Notes: generated by a model not told the origin, from the sequence alone. A DNA stretch of 64,000 nucleotides from Desulfomicrobium sp. ZS1 (GCF_024204645.1 NZ_CP100351.1:806001-870000); one strand, 5' to 3'. Positions 46,239-55,317 are shown, numbered from the stretch's first letter. Translations and numbers: made by a program.

Positions 46239-48383
46239 TTAGGCCGGAAGCCGAAACCCTTTCGCTTCGAAGGCTTTCGCGACATCGCCCATGCCCAAGG
46301 CCTCAAGGCTGGATCGTTTCGGCAATCCGGTTTCCGTGTCCCACCCCATGTAGTTGTAATATTCCGTCTTAGCCAATTCGAAGTATCCTCGATTGAGTGG
46401 TGGGTGTGGATGCTCCGCCGGAGGATATGGAGGCAAGAGGCGACCTTCAGCAGGGGTGAAGAAATGATCCGGCAACTGATCATGCTCCTCGCGCAGATTG
46501 ACGGGCTTGCCTCCCCCCCATTCTAATGCGGTGATCAGCCTATGCATGTTCCAGATTCTGGCGGCCTTTTCGTTGAGCTTCTCCTGATTCATCTTTTCCC
46601 CTGTTACCAGTTCGAAGAGCTTGTACTCGGCCGAAACATCCCCGGTGTATTTTCTGTCCTCACGACCGCTGGTCATAATGGGGTATACCCAGTCGCAAAC
46701 CGTGATGCTGTCCTTGATACAGCCCCGCATATGGATAAACTTGGCCAATGCGGCGTGGGCCTGTGCCGACTTCTCGCCGTTCCATTTGATCGGAATGTCG
46801 CGCTCGCGCAAGATGTCGCTCAACCCGTTTTCCGCCACTTCTTCGCCCCAGATCGTCTTGGCCACAGGCAGAGCCTGGTCGAACTTCAACCCCGTCCATT
46901 CAAGAAGGTTGGTCATCGAATGCCGGTTCGGATCTCGATTCTCCACCGCGAAATTGATGGCCCAATAGTAACCGAAAGTACGCGGGTCATAATGGGCGGA
47001 CATGCCCCAACCGCCGTTACCGCCCACTACACCGCCCATGATTCCTTCCATGTTTTCAAAATGCATGACCCTAGCGGCCACGTCCTGAAGTCCCATGGCG
47101 CTGAGCTTGGCGGCAATGAGGTCCATGGCGCGACGGAAGCCCTCTGCGAAGCAGTCGCCCAAAAAACCATCCCTATAGGCTATCATATTCATCAGCGTTT
47201 CAAGCCCCTTGGTTCCGAGGTCACCCTTGGGCGGATAATGCCCCTTTTCCAGTCCAGACTGAATTTCAGCGGACACAAGTTTTAAATCGCGCAGATGCTG
47301 CAAGATATTCTTACCGTCTACGATTTCATCCTGCAGGAACCAAACGAACTGAATCATAGGGAACATCTCGAAGGTGTCGACTCCGAGCTTGTTGGCTAGC
47401 TGGTTGGCTAAAAAAGTAGATTTGTCCCTGTTGCCCATCCAGGAATAAAACCACTGCGTGCAACTCACCGCGCCCCCTCCCATGCCCGGAACATTCATGT
47501 AGGAATAACAGCCCTGCGGGCAGGCGTAGCATGATTGCGGCTTGACGTGATATTCGTTGAGCCAGGGTGCACAACTCTTGGTTTGGTCGAAACGCAGAGC
47601 CTGTTTGTTGATGTCTTTGGGATCAATGTGCTTCTCGGTCCAACTCAGAGGCCCAGTGGACAGCGGCGTGGAGCCAAGGGGGCCAGGTTGTATCTCGCGC
47701 ATGCTCTTGACGTATTTGAACAGTCCATCCTTGTCTGCGACTTTGACCCCGCCTGTACCGCGCACGCACACGGCCTTAAGATTCTTGGACCCCATGACGG
47801 CTCCGAATCCGCCTTGCCCTGCGGCATTTCCGATACGATGAATGATGGGAGATATGCGCACCAGCTTTTCCCCTGAAGGTCCGATTATCGCGATCTGCAC
47901 CTTTTCATCGCCAAGCTTTGCCTTAAGAGCGTCCTGCGCGGCGAAAGTATCCTGTCCCCAGATGAATCCTGCGTCCTCAATGGTGACAGAATCGTTGTTG
48001 ATACTTATGAACACGGGCTTTGGCGCCTTCCCCTGGATAATCAGAGCATCGTAGCCCGCGAATTTCAGTTCGGCCCCCCAGTACCCGCCGAAACCGCTGC
48101 GCGTGACCAGAGGATGCTTTGAGCCCGGTGCATAGACGTGTGGCGAAATTCCGATGACCTCCGAACGTCCCGTGGATGGAGCCAAGGTACCGGTCAATGG
48201 CCCTGTGGCGAAGACCAGACGGTTTTCCGGGCTGAAGGGTTCGGCGAGAGGCGCCTCGTCGAATACGACCTTGTAGCCAATTCCAATTCCACCGGTATAA
48301 TCAATGTACTTTTCCGTTTTTTCCTTGGTGATTTTGCCGGAACTCAAATCAACGCGTACGATGGTACCACTCCATCCGTTCAT
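46239..48383 (-). CDS. Tungsten-type aldehyde:ferredoxin oxidoreductase family enzyme (YdhV-like)
   Basis: 714 residues from ATG 48383 (AAGGAG eight bases upstream). AOR family: NGWSGTIVRVDLSSG, GPLTGTLAPSTGR (pterin binding), cluster cysteines C285/C288/C292 in CYACPQGC and a later Cys near 555 (TVCDWV). It oxidises an aldehyde, or reduces an acid, at a W- or Mo-bis-pterin with one [4Fe-4S]. At 714 residues it is longer than AOR (about 605) and nearer E. coli YdhV. No signal peptide. It lies 25 bases after a Tat-exported ferredoxin, a pairing like YdhY-YdhV. Confidence 0.9.
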   Translation of the reverse strand: MNGWSGTIVRVDLSSGKITKEKTEKYIDYTGGIGIGYKVVFDEAPLAEPFSPENRLVFATGPLTGTLAPSTGRSEVIGISPHVYAPGSKHPLVTRSGFGGYWGAELKFAGYDALIIQGKAPKPVFISINNDSVTIEDAGFIWGQDTFAAQDALKAKLGDEKVQIAIIGPSGEKLVRISPIIHRIGNAAGQGGFGAVMGSKNLKAVCVRGTGGVKVADKDGLFKYVKSMREIQPGPLGSTPLSTGPLSWTEKHIDPKDINKQALRFDQTKSCAPWLNEYHVKPQSCYACPQGCYSYMNVPGMGGGAVSCTQWFYSWMGNRDKSTFLANQLANKLGVDTFEMFPMIQFVWFLQDEIVDGKNILQHLRDLKLVSAEIQSGLEKGHYPPKGDLGTKGLETLMNMIAYRDGFLGDCFAEGFRRAMDLIAAKLSAMGLQDVAARVMHFENMEGIMGGVVGGNGGWGMSAHYDPRTFGYYWAINFAVENRDPNRHSMTNLLEWTGLKFDQALPVAKTIWGEEVAENGLSDILRERDIPIKWNGEKSAQAHAALAKFIHMRGCIKDSITVCDWVYPIMTSGREDRKYTGDVSAEYKLFELVTGEKMNQEKLNEKAARIWNMHRLITALEWGGGKPVNLREEHDQLPDHFFTPAEGRLLPPYPPAEHPHPPLNRGYFELAKTEYYNYMGWDTETGLPKRSSLEALGMGDVAKAFEAKGFRLPA

Positions 48384-48408
48384 AACAAGCACTCCTTGGT
48401 ATCGATGT

Positions 48409-49080
48409 TCATCTCAGGTCGACAAATGACAGGGCGTCCGCCGGACAATACTTCACGCATTGCGGATCCCCTCCGCAAAGGTCGCACTTCGAATAGACTC
48501 CGGTTTCCTCGTCCTTGACAATCTTGTCCCAGGGGCAGGCTGCGAAACACTCCCCGCATCCGGTGCATTTCTCAGGATCGATGATACGAGCGCCGGTCGC
48601 TTTGTCTAGCGTGAGAGCATCGTACGCACATGCGAGATAGCAATCGGCCATGTTGCATTGACGGCAAACGTCGGCCATGGCTGCGAACTTCGCGAGAGTT
48701 TTGGTTGGATCGTATTGAACGGTAATTCGACTCAGAGACGGTTGACATTGGCCGTCATGGCTCAGGGAGCAAACGATCTCGCAGGTGCGGCAACCAACGC
48801 AAAGGGTTGGATTAGTCGCCAGCCAAGCCTGGGAATTGGGGAGTTGGTCCGGAGTGATCTCACGGTTATAATGCTTGGGGTTGAAATTTTTGGGCGCGGC
48901 AACAGCCCCTTTGACTACTCCGGCTCCGATAACAGCCTGAATACCCAAAAGCTGGAGCATCTTACGACGACTCATCGGCCCTTGTCCCGTGGTCTTGCCG
49001 ACTTGGCAATCATCCTGCGGACTTTCGGTTTTTTGGCTCCCTAATAGATTCTGCCAGTGTTCACGAACTTTCTTGCTCAC
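48409..49080 (-). CDS. Tat-exported four-cluster ferredoxin partner of the AOR (YdhY-like)
   Basis: 223 residues from GTG 49080, preceded by AAGGAGGTTATC. The Tat signal SRRKMLQLLG begins unusually late, after 35 residues. Cysteine groups: CVGCRTCEIVC, CRQCNMADC, CTGCGECFAAC, CDLCGGDPQC: four [4Fe-4S] clusters. It likely exports with, and takes electrons from, the AOR as a hitchhiker, which lacks its own signal. First gene of the operon; candidate sigma-54 promoter 53 bases upstream. Confidence 0.88.
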   Translation of the reverse strand: MSKKVREHWQNLLGSQKTESPQDDCQVGKTTGQGPMSRRKMLQLLGIQAVIGAGVVKGAVAAPKNFNPKHYNREITPDQLPNSQAWLATNPTLCVGCRTCEIVCSLSHDGQCQPSLSRITVQYDPTKTLAKFAAMADVCRQCNMADCYLACAYDALTLDKATGARIIDPEKCTGCGECFAACPWDKIVKDEETGVYSKCDLCGGDPQCVKYCPADALSFVDLR

Positions 49081-49132
49081 GATAACCTCCTTTGCGGATG
49101 CGGACTTGTGCAGTCCCGTTTCCAGCCCTTTG

Positions 49133-49149
49133 AGCAAGATGAAGACCAT
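49133..49149 (-). promoter_or_regulatory. Candidate sigma-54 promoter for ferredoxin-AOR operon
   Basis: The minus strand reads ATGGTCTTCATCTTGCT: GG and GC exactly 10 bases apart, TGG at -24 and TTGCT at -12. Predicted start is about 40 bases before the GTG. The middle of the -24 element is poor, so this needs 5' mapping. Confidence 0.5.
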
Positions 49150-49290
49150 GTACTGAGCGACCGCTCCTTGACGACATTCTTCGCCAAGACAAATACAAAA
49201 TACAAATTATTTTCATGTAGTTACACAATCATACGCGACAGCAAGGAATAGACGCATTCGCCCTTTCCGAAAGCCGCCACGTGCTGATCG

Positions 49291-49337
49291 GGGTCAAAAT
49301 GACTCCTGCCGACATACTTGAAGGGTCACTGTGACCC
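49291..49337. promoter_or_regulatory. Two palindromic activator sites 32 bp apart (candidate UAS)
   Basis: Site A GGGTCAaaaTGACTC (49291-49305) and site B GGGTCActgTGACCC (49323-49337, perfect). Centres at 49298 and 49330, three helical turns. Location about 150-200 bases upstream of the -24/-12 candidate is typical for enhancers of NtrC-type regulators, one of which is encoded in the same island. Confidence 0.6.
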
Positions 49338-49736
49338 CCTGCGACAATCGCCTCATCCACGAAAGCGCTCAGTATTTGGAAAGCATCGTTTCTGACAATC
49401 GAGACATAATAAATCAAAACATCCAGAAATAATTGTATATTCAAAATAAAACTCATGTATTGATGCATAAAATGAAGAAAAATGCGATGACCATAAAGAT
49501 GGCGAATTGCCAAGAACGAACCACGGCAACCCTCTTCGGTGCTGAGGACGTTACGTCAATTCTCATGATAACAGGCTTGCTTTGCAGGACAAACTGATTG
49601 TAATGATTCACTGCTAGCACCAAGCCAGTTCCTGCTGCGCACGCGCGCTCTGTTCAGCCTGGATCCCAGCTGCCTAGTTGGATCGATATTTGTATTCGTA
49701 TCCGCGAATACTTCATGAAACCCGAGGAGACCTGCC
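49338..49736. other. Intergenic region between the UAS and the ADH gene
   Basis: 399 bases, AT-rich at 49400-49500, no gene. Contains one weak sigma-54-like site at 49678. Confidence 0.4.
49678..49694 (+). promoter_or_regulatory. Weak sigma-54-like site upstream of the ADH gene
   Basis: TTGGATCG-N4-TTGTA resembles the -24/-12 consensus but has GT instead of the almost invariant GC at -12. Confidence 0.22.
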
Positions 49737-50879
49737 GTGGATGCCTACAAGTTTACTATCCCTGAGATCATTTTTGGCCGAGGCAGTTTCAAGTATGCCG
49801 GAATCTGTGCGAGGCAGCTCGGCGCGTCGAAAATCTTTGTCGTCTCGGATCCCGGGGTGGAAAAGGCAGGATGGGTGGACAAACTTTTTGAGATTCTCCA
49901 GCAAGAGAATCTCGATTTTGTCTATTACAATGATGTCGTGCCCAATCCGCGCGACTACCAAGTCCACACCGGTGCCAAGTTTTACGAAGAAACGGGAGCG
50001 GATGTAATTCTGGCACTCGGGGGAGGCAGCACCATGGACGCCGCCAAAGGCATTGCGCTCGTGGTCAGCAACAAGGGAAACATAAGGGACTATGAAGGCG
50101 CGAACCACGTCAAGCACCCCCTCCCTCCCATGGTCTTCATCCCTTCGACTATCGGCAGCGAATCGAACATCTCCCAGTTCACGGTCATCACCGATGTCGA
50201 TCGCCGCATCAAGATGACCATTATAAGCCGCACGCTTGTCCCGAACATATCCATTTCCGATCCGACACTGCTTGGCACCTTGAACCGCGATCTTCTCATA
50301 GCCCCCGTATTTGATTCCCTGTCCCATGCTGTCGAATCGTTCGTATCTCCGTTGGCCAATCCATTTACCGAACTGCAGTCCAAGCGAGGACTCGACTTGC
50401 TCATCCGGCATTTCCGGCCCGCCCTGGAGGCTCTCCATTTGGACGACCTTGAGCAGCTGGCCATAGCCGGAACATGTTCCGGAATGGCCTTCACGAACGC
50501 TAGCGTGGGTCTGGGGCACGCGCTGGCCCACGCACTGGGAGGGATGTACGACGTTGTGCACGGCATCTCGCACGCCATGCTCCTCCCCAGCGTCATGCGA
50601 TATAATCTGCCCGTCTGCATGAGCAAAATGGCGATCATCGGCCGTATCATCACCGGAAAAACTTTTTCCACGGACGAAGCCACGGCGCAGGCGGGCATCG
50701 AGGCGCTTGAAGAGTTGCGAGCAGAGATCGGCATCCCGTCGCGGCTCAGGGATATCCTGCCGGACAATACCATGCTACCCACGGTTAGCCAGAACGCCGC
50801 AAAGGACATCTGTCTGCTCACCAACCCCCGCCCGGCCGACTGGAAGGACATCCTCAACATTTATTACGGAGCATGGTGA
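49737..50879 (+). CDS. Iron-containing alcohol dehydrogenase
   Basis: 380 residues, group III ADH. NAD-binding ALGGGSTMDAAKGIAL, and metal ligands in HAVESFVSPLANPF, LGHALAHALGGMYDVVHG. It oxidises a primary alcohol to an aldehyde, which the neighbouring AOR could take further to an acid. GTG 49737 after GAGGAGACC. Coupled to the kinase gene (stop TGA within GTGATGA). Confidence 0.93.
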   Translation: MDAYKFTIPEIIFGRGSFKYAGICARQLGASKIFVVSDPGVEKAGWVDKLFEILQQENLDFVYYNDVVPNPRDYQVHTGAKFYEETGADVILALGGGSTMDAAKGIALVVSNKGNIRDYEGANHVKHPLPPMVFIPSTIGSESNISQFTVITDVDRRIKMTIISRTLVPNISISDPTLLGTLNRDLLIAPVFDSLSHAVESFVSPLANPFTELQSKRGLDLLIRHFRPALEALHLDDLEQLAIAGTCSGMAFTNASVGLGHALAHALGGMYDVVHGISHAMLLPSVMRYNLPVCMSKMAIIGRIITGKTFSTDEATAQAGIEALEELRAEIGIPSRLRDILPDNTMLPTVSQNAAKDICLLTNPRPADWKDILNIYYGAW

Positions 50880-52084
50880 TGACCAATCACGCAGGCCTCG
50901 GAGACATCTGCGGAATCGAGACAATCAAGCTCGGTTTCTTCCGAGAGGTTCAACGCAAGATCATCGAACTCAAAAAATCCAACGCAAAGATTGAACAACG
51001 GCGACAAGAAACTCAGAACATCCTGGACGGTATTCCTGATGTAATGGTCGTTCTGTCCTTGAATTTTGAACTGCTTTCCGTAAACAAGGCATTCTATGAA
51101 ACATATGAAGGAGTCGAACCGGAAGGCCTGCACTGTTACCAAGTTTTCAAGGGGAGCGCCAAGCCCTGTTCACCCTGTGCCGTGACGCAAGCCCTGGAAA
51201 GTTCAACACATGTTGCGCGCGATCTGCAAACCCTCAACTGGCATGGAGAAAAACGCCAGATAGAATGCACGGCCTCGGTGATGTGCAACGCCGACAACAC
51301 GCCGACCAGAATCCTGCTGCTCCAACGTGACGTGACTCTCGAAAAACAGTTCCAAGTGAAATATTTTCAGGCCGAGAGAATGGCCACCATCGGCATCCTG
51401 GCCGAAGGGGTGGCGCACGAGATCAACAACCCCCTGACCGGAATTGGAGGCTTTGCCGAGGCTCTGACCCTGAAACTCGACGAATTGCGCGAAATCGCCG
51501 CTATGTGCAACAAAAACGACATCATCGCGGATTTCGAGGAATATCTTCAGACTATTCTGAAGGAATGCCAACGGTGTTCCGATATCGTGCAGAATCTGCT
51601 CACCTTCGGCCATCGCGAAATCAACTTTCACACAGCCGTCAACCTCAACGACGTGATCCGCAACTCCACCAAACTGCTTCATCCCAGATTGAGCCGTCTG
51701 CCTCGTGACATCATGACCCTTGATCTTGCTCTGGACGAAGCCGTCGTGCTCGGGCACCCTGGAGAACTCATGCAGGTTGTGCTCAATCTTGTACTGAACG
51801 CACTTCACGCTATTCAGGATTCCGGGCGGATCACCGTCAGCACGATGCTCAGGGATAACATGGTGATTCTCAAGGTCAGCGATACCGGCATCGGTGTGCC
51901 GGAAAAATATCTCCACAAGCTCTTCGAACCGTTTTTCACCACAAAGCCGCCTGGACAAGGAACCGGGATCGGTCTCTCCACCTGCTACAACATCATTGTG
52001 AAACATGGGGGGTATATCTCTGTGGAAAGTGAACCGGGCAAAGGGGCAACGTTTGAGGTGATCCTGCCATATCATTTCGATTAG
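50879..52084 (+). CDS. Cytosolic PAS histidine kinase
   Basis: 401 residues from ATG 50879 (GGAG seven bases upstream); ATG 50873 is in frame. No membrane helix. PAS about 40-165 (DGIPDVMVVLSLNFELLSVN) with CxxxxKPCSPC cysteines that could hold a cofactor or metal; H-box [15 protein letters not shown] (His near 180); ATPase motifs NLVLNALHAI, DTGIGVP, GTGIGLS. Sits between ADH and the sigma-54 regulator, its partner. Confidence 0.9.
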   Translation: MTNHAGLGDICGIETIKLGFFREVQRKIIELKKSNAKIEQRRQETQNILDGIPDVMVVLSLNFELLSVNKAFYETYEGVEPEGLHCYQVFKGSAKPCSPCAVTQALESSTHVARDLQTLNWHGEKRQIECTASVMCNADNTPTRILLLQRDVTLEKQFQVKYFQAERMATIGILAEGVAHEINNPLTGIGGFAEALTLKLDELREIAAMCNKNDIIADFEEYLQTILKECQRCSDIVQNLLTFGHREINFHTAVNLNDVIRNSTKLLHPRLSRLPRDIMTLDLALDEAVVLGHPGELMQVVLNLVLNALHAIQDSGRITVSTMLRDNMVILKVSDTGIGVPEKYLHKLFEPFFTTKPPGQGTGIGLSTCYNIIVKHGGYISVESEPGKGATFEVILPYHFD

Positions 52085-52095
52085 GACCACGCACC

Positions 52096-53448
52096 ATGTA
52101 CACAACAGGCGCCATCAATCTTCTCGTTGTAGACGACGAATCATCAATCTGCCGCCTTGCCGAAAAAGAACTGGCCACGGCCAGCCGGATGGTGACGACG
52201 GCGAACACCGCTCGCGAAGCCGTGGCCATCAGCGAAAAACAGGATTTTGACGTCGTCGTGCTGGATGTACGTTTACCCGATGGACACGGACTCACCCTCC
52301 TCGAACAATTTCGAAACTCTCTGCCGGATGCGGAAGTGGTCATGATAACCGGATATTCGGAGGTCAGCGTTGCCGTCGAGGCCATGAAAATGGGAGCTTA
52401 CGATTATGTCACCAAGCCTTTCACCCTGGAAAAGATCAAGCTGGTCATCGAAAAAGCCTACCAAGCTTCGATATTGCGGAGAGAAAATCGCATCCTGCGC
52501 ACATCGACCTCCCAAAAACCAATGCGCACACTTATCGGCCATTCCTTGGCCATGCAGCGGGTCGGTTACCTGATCGACAAGGTGGCAAGAACCAAGGCGC
52601 CGGTACTGATTACGGGGGAAAGCGGAGTCGGAAAAGATGTCGTGGCCAATGCCGTCCACGATAATAGCGCGTGTGCCGGAAAGAAGCTGGTCGTCAAAAA
52701 CTGTGGAACTTTCAACAAGGATCTCCTTCGCAGTGAACTATTCGGCTATCGGAAAGGAGCTTTTACTGGAGCCATGGAATCACAGGACGGCCTGCTGTCT
52801 CTGGCGAACAATGGTTCACTCTTCCTAGACGAAGTAGGGGAGTTGCCTCTGGACGTTCAGTCGATGCTGTTACGAGTTCTGGAAACACAAAAGTACAGAC
52901 GCGTGGGTGACACCGAAGAACGCAGCGTCAACATCCGCTTCCTGTTTGCGACGAACCGGGATTTGGCCAAAGAGGTAGAAGCGAGACGATTCAACGAGGC
53001 ACTCTACCACAGGCTCAACATCTTCCGCATAGAGATCCCTCCCCTTCGCGAACGAAAAGAGGACATCCCAGTACTCACGGAATATTTCCTTGGACATCTG
53101 CATCCCGAAATTTCGCCCTACAAGATTTCCAAACGCGCCTCGGAATGCTTCATGGCCTACCGTTGGCCAGGAAATGTCCGCGAACTGCGGAACGTCATTG
53201 AAAGAGCCATCATTCTTTCCGACAACGAACTTCTCACGGCCCATTCGCTCCCGCCGGAAATTATCGAGAGCGAGGGAGAAAACAATGAATGCGATGCGGA
53301 ATACTTAACGATGGAACAAAACGAAAAAGAGCTAATTCTTCGGGTACTCAACATTGTCGGAAACAATCGCAATCAAGCTTCGAAAATGTTACATATTGGC
53401 CGTAAAACACTCTACAGAAAAATGCGTAAATTCAATATCCCAGGATAA
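52096..53448 (+). CDS. Sigma-54-dependent response regulator (NtrC family)
   Basis: 450 residues: receiver with phospho-acceptor D57 (VVVLDVRLPDGHG), AAA+ domain with GESGVGKDVVA (Walker A) and the GAFTGA loop that contacts sigma-54, then a Fis-type helix-turn-helix (NRNQASKMLHIGRKTLYRKM). Eleven bases after the kinase. Its likely targets are the ADH and AOR operons in the same island, consistent with the paired palindromes at 49291-49337. Confidence 0.93.
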   Translation: MYTTGAINLLVVDDESSICRLAEKELATASRMVTTANTAREAVAISEKQDFDVVVLDVRLPDGHGLTLLEQFRNSLPDAEVVMITGYSEVSVAVEAMKMGAYDYVTKPFTLEKIKLVIEKAYQASILRRENRILRTSTSQKPMRTLIGHSLAMQRVGYLIDKVARTKAPVLITGESGVGKDVVANAVHDNSACAGKKLVVKNCGTFNKDLLRSELFGYRKGAFTGAMESQDGLLSLANNGSLFLDEVGELPLDVQSMLLRVLETQKYRRVGDTEERSVNIRFLFATNRDLAKEVEARRFNEALYHRLNIFRIEIPPLRERKEDIPVLTEYFLGHLHPEISPYKISKRASECFMAYRWPGNVRELRNVIERAIILSDNELLTAHSLPPEIIESEGENNECDAEYLTMEQNEKELILRVLNIVGNNRNQASKMLHIGRKTLYRKMRKFNIPG

Positions 53449-53472
53449 TTGAAAGGACAGCTTGAGGGGAGG

Positions 53473-53616
53473 GTGTCCGGAATTTGTATATCAGCAACCA
53501 ATCCGGCTCTATATGGAGACAGGGAAAAGTTCCTGGCGGTTGGCATGGATGAATATATAGCTAAGCCCATAGGAAAGGGGGTTCTTCAACAGACATTGAA
53601 ACGAATAGCCCGCTGA
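53473..53616 (+). pseudogene. C-terminal half of a receiver domain
   Basis: GTG with AGGGGAGG reads 47 codons: ISATNPALYGDREKFLAVGMDEYIAKPI..., the last half of a receiver domain with the conserved Lys. The phospho-acceptor half is missing. Remnant of a hybrid kinase or regulator. Confidence 0.6.
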
Positions 53617-53734
53617 ATGGGCTCCAGAGGCACAAAATCGTCAAACTTGAGACTGCGTTACGCCAAATCAAATCACACAATAGCCTTGATGTTTCCATGG
53701 CTCTTTTTAGTTCACGATCTGTCCGTTCTTTTCC
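53617..53734. other. Short intergenic region
   Basis: No gene or repeat seen. Confidence 0.3.
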
Positions 53735-53881
53735 TTAATATTTGCGCATCGCGTTTTTCATAATCGCCTGCTTGAGCATACGGTTTTTTTCCTGCCGTTG
53801 CGTAAGTGTCGACAGCTCTGCGTCCGAGTCCGAGAAGATTTCGACGAAGTCGGTTTGTTCGGGGCGGGGTGGGAGTATGGC
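53735..53881 (-). pseudogene. HsdS C-terminal remnant (type I restriction specificity subunit)
   Basis: Continues in the same frame after the Fic 2 stop: AILPPRPEQTDFVEIF..., then a basic coiled-coil end RQEKNRMLKQAIMKNAMRKY (last residues) and stop. The LPPxxEQ motif followed by a helical tail is the hallmark of HsdS conserved regions. No start codon and no target-recognition domain. Confidence 0.5.
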
Positions 53882-54772
53882 TTATGCGGGTCGGTTGAGC
53901 GTTGGCGGGATGAAACCTTTCTCGGACAGCGCGTGGATGATGCCGCGCAACAGAAAACTGTTGCTGAAGCCCAGAGTGTACTGTCGTGCACCTTCCTTGA
54001 TCGGCAGCAACATTTTGCGCTCGACCAGCTTCCTGATCTGATACGTGCGTTGTGCCGATGTCATGCCCGGCATGGCAGGGCTCAGGTCTGAAGCCTTGGT
54101 GATGCCCGTTCGCGCTCCAATCTGAAGAATACGCGCTTCGGCCATGGTGATCAGTTCGCGTTCACGGGCAAAGGCAATGGCGGGCAGCAGTATGTTATCG
54201 GCCAGATAGGTGAAATCAGTCAGCCGATCCACCTTGCGCAATTCATCCAGTATGCCCTGCAGCACATAGATGCACCACGTTTCCAGACCGGCCGGAGTCC
54301 CGGCGTCGGCTTTTTCCAGCATGGCGTAATAGCGGTCACGGTCATTGCAGAACACAGCAGTCGGATTGAGTACCCGCCCTCCGGCCTGGACGTTGAAGCC
54401 GTATTTGATCAGCAGCGAGTACGTCAGCAGGCGCACCACACGTCCGTTGCCGTTGCCGAAGGGGTGTATCCAGCCGAAACGATGATGGGCCAGCGCCACC
54501 TTGATCAGATCGTATTTGGGTGGATGGTTTTCGTTGATGAAGGGCACCAGTTCCTGCATGTACTGCGGCACCAGCAGGAACTCCGGAGGCAGATGTTCCG
54601 ACCGTGCGATTCTGGCCTGTCGACAGCGGTATGCACCGGGCGTGGCGTCGCCCTCGCGTTCCAGACTGCCGACCGTGAGGGCATGCAGTTCGCGGACGAA
54701 ATGTTCCGTCAGCAAATGGCCCTGTTGGACGCTTTCTTCGATGTAGGCCATGGCGGCCTCGATGTTGCCCAT
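53882..54772 (-). CDS. Fic 2 catalytic part, separated by a stop codon from its N-terminal helix
   Basis: 296 residues. [12 protein letters not shown] is the AMP-transfer loop of Fic enzymes; a winged helix follows ([19 protein letters not shown]). Its ATG directly follows the TAA that ends the upstream part (TAAATG), in the same frame. Downstream the frame runs into the HsdS remnant. If reinitiation works, this is a Fic enzyme without its inhibitory helix; if not, it is a pseudogene. Confidence 0.6.
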   Translation of the reverse strand: MGNIEAAMAYIEESVQQGHLLTEHFVRELHALTVGSLEREGDATPGAYRCRQARIARSEHLPPEFLLVPQYMQELVPFINENHPPKYDLIKVALAHHRFGWIHPFGNGNGRVVRLLTYSLLIKYGFNVQAGGRVLNPTAVFCNDRDRYYAMLEKADAGTPAGLETWCIYVLQGILDELRKVDRLTDFTYLADNILLPAIAFARERELITMAEARILQIGARTGITKASDLSPAMPGMTSAQRTYQIRKLVERKMLLPIKEGARQYTLGFSNSFLLRGIIHALSEKGFIPPTLNRPA

Positions 54773-55042
54773 TTACCGCAGCTGGTCGGAGGAAAGCTCC
54801 CGGGAACCTTCCAGCTTGCTTTCCACGTAATCGGCCAGGGTGGTGTGATTGCCCTCGATGCGGGCCGAACCCAGACTTTCGAGCATGTGGAAGACATGCT
54901 TGAGCTGAAAAAACACCGGAGCAGGCGTGGTGCCGACTAAGTCAAGACGGCGCAGGTGTTCCAGCTCCGTCAGAACATCCACCAGCGGGGAGTCAAACGC
55001 TGGGTTGAGCAAGCTCAAATCATAATGGCGAAATGGAGGCAT
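54773..55042 (-). CDS. Fic 2 N-terminal part with inhibitory motif
   Basis: 89 residues, starting [17 protein letters not shown]. Contains SARIEGN, the (S/T)xxxE(G/N) helix that blocks ATP binding in class II Fic proteins. A TAA at 54773-54775 interrupts what should be one 386-residue protein, probably from a sense codon such as GAA. ATG 55042. Confidence 0.6.
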   Translation of the reverse strand: MPPFRHYDLSLLNPAFDSPLVDVLTELEHLRRLDLVGTTPAPVFFQLKHVFHMLESLGSARIEGNHTTLADYVESKLEGSRELSSDQLR

Positions 55043-55210
55043 GTTGAAATGCTCACGCTGCTATCTTGAATTTTTAGCTTTTATTATAAAAAACAGAATG
55101 TTAGCTCAAGTGTTAGGTTTGAGTATCTTTAATGACGAATTTTGGCATGTTGAATCCATGCCGAAAAAACACTGACAGAAGTTGACCTGCCGGGAAACTT
55201 CGAACCACGC
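55043..55210. other. Short intergenic region upstream of Fic 2
   Basis: Right-hand end of the island cargo. No integrase gene or fragment was recognised here. Confidence 0.35.
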
Positions 55211-55263
55211 AAAACAAAAGCGGTTTACAGTTCTCGGGTGTGTCCGAAAAACTGCAAACCGCT
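55211..55263 (-). terminator. Terminator after tRNA-Arg, supplied by the island
   Basis: AGCGGTTTACAG (55219-55230) pairs with CTGCAAACCGCT (55252-55263) with one mismatch, then TTTGTTTT on the minus strand. It lies just past the CCA end. Confidence 0.75.
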
Positions 55264-55270
55264 GTTTGTG

Positions 55271-55317
55271 CTGGTGCCCCCACCATGACTCGAACATGGG
55301 CAAACCAGGATTAGGAA
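55271..55317. repeat. Right attachment repeat within tRNA-Arg(CCU)
   Basis: 47 bases repeated at 41662-41708 with one mismatch. Part of the intact tRNA gene, so integration kept the tRNA functional. Confidence 0.9.

Noticed and set aside
46542-47285. Plus-strand frame opposite the AOR gene
   Set aside because: Shadow of the AOR gene.
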